Source: Gracilariopsis chorda
Lineage: Eukaryota > Rhodophyta > Florideophyceae > Gracilariales > Gracilariaceae
Assembly (NCBI GenBank): GCA_003194525.1
Contig: NBIV01000116.1
Coordinates: forward strand, 1-64,000
Direction: 5' to 3'
DNA: 64,000 bases
The notes under the pieces were generated by a model, which saw nothing but the letters and a program-made list of their open reading frames with translations, was not told the DNA's origin and ran no database searches. Below are positions 1 to 8,868 of the stretch, piece by piece (the first letter of the stretch is position 1; every line of letters begins with the position of its first letter). A program made the translations under genes and the position numbers.

Positions 1-1147
1 CGCGGTATTGTAGAATACCATCCTGGTTCCAGGTGTGTCCGACAAGTCGGTCTACTACGAACTCTCGTTCGTAGACCTGCCGGCCGTGCCGGGTGGTGGT
101 TGTACTCCCTTGCGAGGGCTGCCCGCTGTGCGGTATAATGTCCTTAGCAGGGTGTTCGGCGATAACTCCGACGTTGCCGTGCGCTGTCCTAGTGGCCGCT
201 GCTCATGCGGAAAAATATCCCTGAAGAGGGTGTGTGGTGTCACGGTTTTCCCCGGCAAGTCATTCCCCATTGGCGTGTCGTTGTTCCCGTCTTCACGGTA
301 GCCGGGCGAACCGCCAGTCGGCGGGGGACTTGGGCTCCCGCCTTCGCGGTTGAGCTCACGAACCGCGAGTTTGCGGGAAGATGACCGCTCCTGCGGGGTC
401 GGCATTTCCACAATCCCCTGGGGGTACCGTGCGACACGGTGATTGGGTGGCAAACCGCCTCCCTGCCAGGCGCACGAGCGCTCTGCACCATACGTTCCGG
501 CGATGCCGTGGTGTCCCTGGCTATTGACGGGTTGCCTGGGCTAACTCCGGTACAGCGGTATTTTGGTCAAAAGTCCCCTTTGGGGGGTTCTGGGCAGGTG
601 CCGATGACACCCTTTTCAGGGAAATTGCCGCTGAGCGCAGTGCACCATCTCCGTGATGAGGAGCAGCGTCCGGTACGACCGGTTTCGAGCGTGCGATGGC
701 GCGCGTTATTCCCGAGTTTCTCGGTTCTTCGCCGCAGCGATGCGGGGTTTGGCGCAAATTATTTCCCCGTAGCGGGGGCTTTGATTCCGTCAACGACGGG
801 AGGCGTTTCCGGTGCTTGCAAGCCAGGGCTTAAAGCTTCGACTGCAGCTTGGCCGCCTTTTTCCCCAAGAGGGGTGTGGGTATTTCCCAGCGGCGCTGGT
901 GTATATGGGCGCCTCTTCTCCGCGGGGCGCGGGTCTGATCGACCTGATTGAACCGCTTCCGCGGGGACTTCCGCCAACGGCGGCTTCGAGGCATCGGGCG
1001 ATTGCCTTTCCGCTGCTGCGGTCTTGGAGTGAGGCTTCTCGTTTTCCCGTGACAAACGGTGTATTTTGCCGCTTTTGCGGGGCCTGCGCGTCTGGTTCCT
1101 GTTGCACAGCACTGCCCGGGAACGGGGGATTAGTGTCGCGTGACATA
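1..1147 (-). other. 3' noncoding region of element A, hairpin-dense
   Basis: This stretch lies between the pol stop and the unseen 3' LTR. It does not resemble the LTR at 7708-8515, and its open frames on both strands look incidental. It is packed with short inverted repeats, for example CCGTGCGACACGG at 427-439 and CCGTCAACGACGG at 787-799. More than 1.1 kb between integrase and LTR is long for Ty3/gypsy elements. An env-like or accessory gene was looked for and not recognised. Confidence 0.6.
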
Positions 1148-4100
1148 CTAACGTGCTCCACGGTCAGTATTCCGTATGTTACGGTGTGTTTCCCGTTGCG
1201 ACGGTGATATCGTTCCTCGAAAACGAGTGTTCTCCTCCCCCTCCTTAGACGGAGTGGCGGGATAAGGGATAACATTCCCCACCTGGCGGGTATAAATGCG
1301 CGCCAGTGGGGCAGATGTGGTAGGGACGGGCGCTGAGGGGCCCGAATTACCCGGCTGAGCCGGTGAGTCTGACAGAGTCGGTAGGTCTGAGAGTCCCCGG
1401 CTGGGGTGTGGTAGTACCGTAGGTCTAGTACTCCCGGATTGTTCCGGTGTAGCGGAGTCCGTAGAAACGGGGCTGCCTGGACCCAGGACTACCTCTGACG
1501 AGGGAGGAGGGGCAAGGACAACACGATCACGGGAAATCCGTTGGTGCGTGTCCCCCATCTCTACCACGACAGTGTCGGTGTTAACAGAGATCACCTTGAA
1601 GGGTCCATCCGCCACAGGCGAGAGTTTGTGACGCTTCTCCCGTTCCGGGTTGTAGTATTCCTTCCTGATGAAGACGTAGTTATTTGCCCGAATCGGGGAC
1701 GGTTTTCCTCGCAAGCGAGCGTCAAAATCCCGCTTTTAAGCGGCTTGGGCCCGTGCCATAGACTTCCGCGCCGCGGGGACCAGCTTGGAAAGCCATTGCT
1801 TCCATTGCTGCCGGTAGATACCCACAGATGGGAAATTGTCCAAGGTAGCTTGGGGTTCCAGCGCCACAGGCGGGGGTGTTCTAGATAGAACCAACTCGAA
1901 TGGCGAAACTCCGGTAGTTCGGTGTACCTGCGTATTGTACGCGTAGGTTACCGCATCAGCGTAGAGATCCCAATTCGTTGGGTGGTCAGCGACGTAGGAA
2001 CGTAACGCCGCGAGTAACGTCCGGTTAAACCCTTCAACTTGCCCATTACACTGGGGGTGGTAGGTAGTCGTGAACAAGTTCTTGACATCCAGGATGCGAC
2101 AAACATCCTGGAAGAACTTGCTTACGAACTACTTCCCGTTGTCAGAGAGCACCTCTACAGGGGGACCGTAGACAAAAATCCAGTGCGTCACCAGAGCCTG
2201 GGCCACCGTGAGAGTGGTTATCCTCCGAAGAGGGACAGTCTGTACCAGCTTAGAAAAGCGGTCGGTAATGACAAGTAGAAACTTGTTTCCACGTTTCGTG
2301 GTGAGTAATGGTCCGAGAATATCGATCGCAATAAACTCGAGCGGCGCCCTTGCGGGGAATAGTTTCATCTTCTTCGCATTTTTGCGGAGTTTGACGCGAT
2401 TCTTCGCGCATTCGCTACAAAACCGCACAGTTGCGTAGCAATCCACCGCCATTGCGGGCCAATAGAAATCCCTTCGCAGGGTTAGGTAGAGTTTCCTCCC
2501 ACCTGGGTGACCTCCAATGGGGGCGTAGTGTGATAGATGTAACACCCGCGATTGCAGGGAATGTGGTACCACAATCTGTGGGCGGGCTTCGACCTTTCTT
2601 ACGAGGTAGCCTTTGTCGTTTACCCCGAAAGGGAGATCTTCACCACCGTTGATACGGGCACGAATTCTCGTACAGAATGGGTCGCCAAATTGTTCTCGGA
2701 TCATTTCTTCCGGTGATACCAGTACAAAGTTTCCCGGTAACGGGTTCTCAGATTTATCTCGCGATGCGAGTAGTTCGTCAAAATCAGCATCCTCGTCCCA
2801 GGTTTCTGGCCTAGCCTCGACGGCATGTTCCGGATCATCCGGGTCTATAGCCATGAAGCATGGGACTTCATCATCCTCCGTTGGGAGTGCTTCCCCACTT
2901 GTGGGTAACCGCGATAAAGCGTCGGCCTGGGTGTTCTGCGCACTTTTTTTATAAATGACTTGAAAGTCATATTCCGCGAGGCGGAGTCTCCAGCGCATGA
3001 GGCGTCCCGACGGGTCGGAGATAATCATCAACCACCTCAATGAGGAATGATCCGTGTACACGGTCAAGTGAATTCCCATAAGGTAGGGGCGCAGAGTGGT
3101 CATCGCCCATACGACGGCGAGGCACTCTTTCTCCGATACGGAGTAGTTCCGCTCATGAACATTGAGCGAACGTGACCAATAACCAATTGGATGCCGTTCC
3201 CCCTCGGGGGTGGTTTGAAAAAGAGCACACCCGACTTGGTAGTCGCTCGAGTCCGTATCTACGGAGTATGGCAACCCAAGTTTTGGGAGATGTAGGATTG
3301 GTGCTGATGTGACAGCCTCCTTTAAGGAGTTGAAGGCTTCCGATTGCTCGGGCGTAAATATTCCCAGTTTTGGGGGGTTCCCCTTTCGCAACAACGCGTT
3401 CAGGGGCGCTGCAGTATCCGAAAAGTTCGGGATAAACCGTCTATAGACGTTGACCAGTCCCAGAAAGGAGCGCAGTTCCGTTTGAGTACGGGGTTCTTTC
3501 GCCTCAACGAGGGATTTGAATCGAGCTTTCTCGATTGCTAACCGTCCAGGACGGATAATGTGACCCAGATACTTCACAGTATCTGTGAAAAACTCGCATT
3601 TCCTCAACTTGAGGGTAATTCGCGCATCGCGGAGTACGGTGAGCACGTCTCGGACGTGAGTGAGATGGTCGTCCAACGAGTTGGAGAAGATGATGATATC
3701 ATCAAGGTAGACCAGACAACTCCGCCACTTAAAGCGGTTGAGTAGAATATCTACTGCACGCTGAAAGGTGGCTGGGGCGTTGGTTAACCCAAATGGCATC
3801 CGCTTGAAGCGGTACGTTCCTGCATGGCAGGTGAATGCGGTTTTGTCGCGATCCTCCTGTCTGACAGGTACTTGCCAATATCCCCAATTGGCATCAAGGG
3901 CCGTGAACACGGTGGCGTCTCCAAGGGAGTCAATGCACTCGTCCATACGAGGGATGGGGTACGTGTCCCTAACAGTCACGGCATTGAGCCGGCGGTAGTC
4001 GACACAGAACCTCCAGGTTCCGTCGGCCTTTGAAGCCAGTACAACTGGGGATGCCCAGGGTGATTGAGCGGGCTCAATCACACCTGCGCGGAGCATCTTG

Positions 4101-5425
4101 TCCACCTGGGACTGCTCCTCTTCCCGAGCTTTCGGACCTGCCCTGTAAGGGGGTTGTGCAACCGGTCGCGCACTGGGGATTAAATCGATCCGGTGTCCCG
4201 TTGCATTAATCTCGCCAAGCGAGCCATCTCACATTGTGGTGAATTCCCGTAACATAGTACGGAGTTTGTCGCGGTGCGACTCTGGCACGTGGCTGAAGTC
4301 CAGCGCTTCAAGTGCTTTTTCCGGATCAATCCGGTCATTGCTCGATGGAGCATTGTCCTGTGGAACAGGTGTGGTTCGCAATTCCGAGTTACTCGGTATG
4401 TTCGGCGCTGAAGTAGCGGTTTCCTCCCCCTCTTTAGACTTGACGTCTTCGGACGGCGGGGCGAACTCCTCAGAAGAGGTGGTAACTCCGAGTACATCGG
4501 CGGCTGTCATCTTTGTTGGCAGCATTCCCATAGGATGGGGGGTTACACTCCCAATTACTTGGTGTTTGACCAGATACTGGGGGTGTTTGCCAAGGTTGGC
4601 AACCAATATCCGGAAAGGGACATCCGGGGAAATGGAGACAATTCCATTAGCCAGCGCCAGCTGGGATTTCTCGTACAACGAGGCGAGGGGTTGTATAACC
4701 CGAAGACCGTGTTGACGGGAATTTACCTGCACCCAGACTTGGGACTCAGCCGGTATAGAAACCGAGGCAGCGACGCGGAGCTTGGTGGACTCGCGGGACG
4801 CGGGCGGTGGTTCCTGCGCAGCAGGGAGGGGAACTTGTTTCCGAGAGGACCGCTTTAGCGGGCGGCGAACAATCGGAACCGACGATCCGTCGTCAAGTTC
4901 TACACGCCTGAGGCGGGGCCTTATTGCGTCGACAAATCTGTCGCAGTAATCACATCCCAGTATGACTGGTGCTGCCAATGAACGGCAAACGATGAAGTCC
5001 AACTTCACCACGGAGGTACCAAGTCTCACGACGAGGTCCACTGTGCCCACCGTTTGTAACGGGTTGTTATTCGCATCCGAAATGTCGGGGACCGCGTCAG
5101 AGCGGATACGAGACCGCACAAGCGGGGGTAACAATGATTCCACAACGAAGTTGGGACCTGCACCTGTATCCAGGACGGTGAGAAACCTCACCATAAACTG
5201 GGGGTCAAGGCCAAGTTCGGCATAGACCTTATAATTGCGCTTGGCCAAGACCAAGACTCTACCGGGAATCCGGGGATTTTTACTCCGTATCCACGGGCGA
5301 CGCAACACACCGAGGTGCGCAGAGTCCGCGTCAGCAGTGTGTTTCCTCGAGAGGACTTTCACCGGGGAGCGAGGCGAGGACGCCTCGGGCGCCAACAGCC
5401 TCGTTCTTGAGGACGCCTCTCCCAA
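1148..5425 (-). pseudogene. pol: Pol polyprotein of element A (PR-RT-RNase H-IN), three in-frame stops
   Basis: One reading frame of about 1426 codons is broken only by TGA at 4229-4231, TAG at 2129-2131 and TAA at 1736-1738. In order it carries an aspartic protease with LDTGAG near 5170, RT with YLDD near 3709-3698, RNase H (TDSSD, then YTDHSS), the H..H..C..C integrase zinc finger, and the integrase core with its first Asp in AIDILG and second Asp in LSDNG. The catalytic Glu lies in NGQVEGFN after the TAG. A GPF/Y-like module (DGPFKV) follows; no chromodomain is visible. The frame is -1 relative to gag and remains open upstream of the first ATG at 5425, so pol was probably made by -1 frameshifting from gag. 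The product would act in virus-like particles and then in nuclear integration. As it stands it cannot make full-length Pol without readthrough. Confidence 0.93.
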
Positions 5426-5442
5426 AGGGGAGACTCCCTCAG

Positions 5443-7602
5443 TTAGTTTTCCGCCTTCGGCGGTGGGTTGGTTTCCTCGACAACGAGTGCTTCATCCCGT
5501 TGACGGGGGTTTCTATCCGCATAAGCGGGGGTTGCAACGGATGGTTGCGTGATCTCCCGAATCCGGGTGTATGAAGCTTGCCGCGCACGCGGGGTCTGTG
5601 GTAGGGCGTGGGAAAAGTCCGTTTTAGCACGGAGGTAGGAAGCCATCGGGACGGAACGTTTCTCCTCTGGAGTGAGGGCCTCATAATTTGCCACCACCTT
5701 GGCCATATCCTTTAGTGAACAAATACACTGAGGAGAGGTATGGCCATGGGCATAGCACAGGTGGCAAATGAGAGCCAGCACCGCGAAACGCGGATTACTA
5801 TTCCGAGTATCGGAGCGGGTGTCAGCCCATCCAGGCCGTTGATAACGGGATTGACCGTTTGAAAACGGGAGTCGTTGGGGTTGAACCCGACTGTTACCAC
5901 CGTATAGAACGGGATCTTCTGTTCCCGTATCATGGGTCATCTCCGTCGTTGACGGTAACTCACTGGTGGGTATCGACACACCATCCCCCTGCGCTAAATG
6001 CACGGTATCAAATCCCTGTCCAGGGTTCCCATCCGCGGTGAGCGGGAGAGAGGAAGCTTCGCTTTCCAGCAACAACGCCTTGGCGGATTTAGACCGATTG
6101 TTCGGAGTTCTTGCACGAAGTGCATCCCCTTCCGCTCGAGCGTGTTGGACCAGCTCGAGGTAGGTGATCCTTCGCTTGTCCTCCCGATAACGGGTAACTA
6201 AACTCCGGATTGCCGGGTCAAGACCATCAATGAACATGGTACTGCGCTCCCCAGCGGGGTATACGTTACCACATCTGTGGAAAGCCTTGTTAAGGCGCAC
6301 CGAGTAATCGGTCTCGGTCTCTCCAGCACGCTGGCGTGTATCTCGCAAAGCGAGGATAGCCTGCTGAATAGCGGTGTTGGTGGCGTAGGAGCGCAGAAGA
6401 TACTGCACAGCCTCCGGCCAGCAAGTAACTCCTCCCTCGGAGGCGCGAGAAGATCCTCTGACAGAGGTGTATTGGTCCTCCGCCACTCCCCGTAAGAAAT
6501 ACGGTAAAGCCAAATAGGCTTGTCCCTCATTCATACCGAGGATATCGGCCTCCGCTACAAATCGGGATAGGAAATCCAGTACTAGGACTGGGTCCTCTCC
6601 AGTAAAATACTGGTTGCGGAGCGAGAGCTGCATTCGCTTAATGCATTCTCGCACCTTTCCCGTACCACGGGGCGTACGTCCAAGTGACGAATCTTCAAGC
6701 CGGTAGTACCGGTATGATAAAAGCTTCCGGTAATCCGGGTTTGTCGGTTTCAATTCCTGGAGACCGGGGTGTTTTCTCCCCTTCTGGCGGGTTCGGACCA
6801 CACCTTCAGTGGCCGATGACCGCTTCGAGCGGGAGGAGTAGCCTCGCTTCTCGTCCTCCGAGTCGGAGTCCGAGGAGCTCGAGCTAACCGAATGGTTTCG
6901 GGGTGAGCCCGAAGATGTCGAAGAATCGGAGTCCGAATATTTTCGGTGATGTTTCCGTCGGTGACGGCGTTTCTTCTTCCCAGCAAGCTGGTCGTTGTGC
7001 GATGCCTCGTTTACCGGATCACCCGGGGATGGTTTGTCCATGAGGACGAACTGCTCCAGCGTCTCCAGGCGGGCACCAATCCGATCAAATCGGGCTTCAA
7101 CTCCTTCGATGAAGGCGGCGGGTTGTCCCAAACTCTCCAACACGGAGTTGACGTCAGACAGTAAAATACGGAGCTCCTCGGCGACCTCCTTTACGGGGGT
7201 TGCCGAGACCACCTCTTGGAGGGATTTTAGTTCCCCTACAAGGGTGTCATGGGCGGTCCACAGAGCGCGGACCTGGGATTCCAGGGAAGTCCCCTGGGGG
7301 GTGTTATCGCCCGTTCCACGGGGGCTTGAAGCCGCGACAGCGGGAGCAGGCCGGGGTGCCTGTGGCACTGCGGCAACAGCCGGAGCCGATGCTGCATTAC
7401 CCTGCGGGGGTGATAACGAGGGCAAAAGGAGGTTCCGGGGTTCCCGGTCGGGGGTATCGTTCCGCGATGAAGCGGCGCAAGCACGGCTGGAACTTGTCCG
7501 TATAGGGATACGGGGTACGAACCGAACTTCGGAAGTGTCCGCGTTTTCGCGGGAGCGACTACGCGTAACCACTGGCTCCGCGTCGGAGGGATATCTCGAC
7601 AT
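5443..7602 (-). CDS. gag: Gag structural protein of element A
   Basis: This is an intact 719-residue frame. Residues about 106-185 look like a coiled coil. Residues about 209-262 form a basic stretch (KKKRRHRRKHHRK) followed by a Ser/Asp/Arg-rich tract. A capsid-like region follows at about 320-500, and a perfect CX2CX4HX4C zinc knuckle lies near residues 617-630, as expected of nucleocapsid. The protein should coat genomic RNA and assemble the particle. Residues 28-36 (FVPRIPIRT) match a motif in the two secreted host proteins at 13534 and 18816. The stop lies just upstream of the protease in the -1 frame. The coding sequence carries the same dense short inverted repeats as the LTR, so its codon choice is constrained by something other than protein. 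Confidence 0.9.
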   Translation of the reverse strand: MSRYPSDAEPVVTRSRSRENADTSEVRFVPRIPIRTSSSRACAASSRNDTPDREPRNLLLPSLSPPQGNAASAPAVAAVPQAPRPAPAVAASSPRGTGDNTPQGTSLESQVRALWTAHDTLVGELKSLQEVVSATPVKEVAEELRILLSDVNSVLESLGQPAAFIEGVEARFDRIGARLETLEQFVLMDKPSPGDPVNEASHNDQLAGKKKRRHRRKHHRKYSDSDSSTSSGSPRNHSVSSSSSDSDSEDEKRGYSSRSKRSSATEGVVRTRQKGRKHPGLQELKPTNPDYRKLLSYRYYRLEDSSLGRTPRGTGKVRECIKRMQLSLRNQYFTGEDPVLVLDFLSRFVAEADILGMNEGQAYLALPYFLRGVAEDQYTSVRGSSRASEGGVTCWPEAVQYLLRSYATNTAIQQAILALRDTRQRAGETETDYSVRLNKAFHRCGNVYPAGERSTMFIDGLDPAIRSLVTRYREDKRRITYLELVQHARAEGDALRARTPNNRSKSAKALLLESEASSLPLTADGNPGQGFDTVHLAQGDGVSIPTSELPSTTEMTHDTGTEDPVLYGGNSRVQPQRLPFSNGQSRYQRPGWADTRSDTRNSNPRFAVLALICHLCYAHGHTSPQCICSLKDMAKVVANYEALTPEEKRSVPMASYLRAKTDFSHALPQTPRARQASYTRIREITQPSVATPAYADRNPRQRDEALVVEETNPPPKAEN

Positions 7603-7684
7603 GAGAAAATACCGTTACGACGGGAAACGATCACGGAACTTCCGGTAAATAAAAACAAACCTCGTAAGAGGGAAAACAAAAACC

Positions 7685-7704
7685 GATTCTAGGTCGGGAG
7701 ACTA
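7685..7704 (-). promoter_or_regulatory. Primer-binding site of element A
   Basis: Read on the minus strand, 3 nt after the LTR, this is TAGTCTCCCGACCTAGAATC. Family C (29943-29962) and family E (59546-59564) carry the same block at the same place; the E copy begins TGGTCTCCCGACCT. The complement fits a tRNA 3' end exactly: T-loop end GATT, T-stem CTAGG, acceptor TCGGGAG, discriminator A, then CCA. The implied C1-G72 pair with A73 is typical of eukaryotic tRNA-Tyr, so that is the inferred primer. Confidence 0.72.
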
Positions 7705-7707
7705 CTT

Positions 7708-8515
7708 TGTGGTGCAATGCCCCAAAGGGGAAAAACACCGAAAGACGTCCGGGATCTTCCTCTCACGAGGTGAACCCAGTTGGGTAGAGCCCTCCCAGAG
7801 GTGTCACGGCGAAGCCGGTTTGTAAGACCAGGGACACCTGTCGCGACTCGCGCAGGGAGGTGAAGGCGAAGAATCGGTATCCGCGTGAGCGGGGTGTGAT
7901 CCTCAGTAGAGGTATGTTTCCACGTAAGTGGGGGTGTGTGAGCGGATGCGCACACGAGGGCCGCGGATAGCGGGAGGTGCTACCCTAAAAAGGGGAAAGA
8001 GGAAGGACGAAGTGGGTCGCAAGAGCGACGAGTAGATACGGCAATGCCGGTGGACAGGACTCTCTATACAGGGCGAAACACCAATATGATTGGAGCAATT
8101 AGTACTCCCAATGATGGGTCTCCTTTAGATGTGCAAGGGGGGTGAACTTCCGTACACTACGGTGCTTCCCTCCAAGGAGGGGTTGAGAACACGTGGAGGC
8201 GGTAAAGCTCAGAGCCAATTCCCCAGGTTGGGGTCCCTTGTTGGGGAAGGTTTACTGGTGCGACGGCAGTGCGCCGTCGCACTAAGTACTAGCTTCCCAG
8301 AAATGGGTGTGAAAATAATAAATAAAATTAACTAAAATACTCCACATTCCGTGGCAACATCCACTACTGTGGCCAACCGCCAATTGACCCAAAACCGTGT
8401 CCCACGTGTCCATACCCACCATTGTGGGGCGTAGTTCATATACACACTACACAACCGATAATATCGGGAAAGCGTTCAAGTACCCAGAATCCCTCCCTGA
8501 GGGCGTTGCACTTCA
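7708..8515 (-). repeat. 5' LTR of element A (808 bp)
   Basis: The LTR begins TGAAGTGCAA on the minus strand and ends TTGCACCACA, giving TG...CA ends with imperfect terminal inverted repeats. It aligns end to end with the 825-bp solo LTR at 54798-55622. It contains at least 24 short inverted repeats of CC...GG type, including CCAATATGATTGG (8081-8093), CCGTACACTACGG (8150-8162), CCTCCAAGGAGG (8169-8180), an 8-bp-arm hairpin at 8260-8280 and CCGATAATATCGG (8455-8467). A possible TATA-like TGTATATGAA is read on the minus strand near 8434-8443. Confidence 0.9.
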
Positions 8516-8868
8516 GAATGATCCGTGTACACGGTGAAGTGAATTCCCATAAGGTAGGGGCGCAGAGTGGTCATCGCCCATACGACGGCGAGGCACTCTT
8601 TCTCCGATACGGAGTAGTTCCACTCATGAACATTGAGCGAACGTGACCAATAACCAATTGGATGTCGTTCCCCCTCGAGGGTGGTTTGAAAAAGAGCACA
8701 CCCGACTTGGTAGTCGCTCGAGTCCGTATCTACGGAGTATGGCAACCCAAGTTTTGGGAGATGTAGGATGGGTGCTGATGTGATAGCCTCCTTTAAGGAG
8801 TTAAAAGCTTCCGATTGCTCGGGCGTAAATGTTCCCAGTTTTGGGAGGTTCCCCTTTCGCAACAACCG
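8516..8868 (-). pseudogene. RT/RNase H fragment of a second family A copy
   Basis: This block is nearly identical to 3046-3398 of element A and encodes the end of RT and the start of RNase H (TDSSDYQVGCALFQ). Element A inserted into this older copy, whose other half must lie left of the window. The right end stops abruptly at 8868, where the PIF1-like helicase sequence begins. CCCCCTCGGGGG in element A has become CCCCCTCGAGGG here, one of few differences. Confidence 0.88.

Larger units (their letters stand above)
1..8515 (-). mobile_element. Ty3/gypsy LTR retrotransposon, family A (3' end off window)
   Basis: The order on the minus strand is 5' LTR (7708-8515), primer-binding site, gag, then pol with protease, reverse transcriptase, RNase H and integrase in that order, which defines the Ty3/gypsy superfamily. 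About 1.15 kb of noncoding DNA follows pol, and the 3' LTR must lie to the left of the window. The element sits inside another copy of the same family: the bases from 8516 onward match this element's own RT region at 3046-3398. Pol has only three in-frame stops, so the copy is fairly young. The whole element is studded with short CC...GG inverted repeats (see findings). The right LTR boundary rests on comparison with the solo LTR at 54798-55622. Confidence 0.93.

Noticed and set aside
35-1207. Several open frames of 80-170 codons on both strands in the 3' region of element A
   Set aside because: They overlap each other in opposite strands, lack family features and are explained by GC-rich hairpin DNA with few stops.
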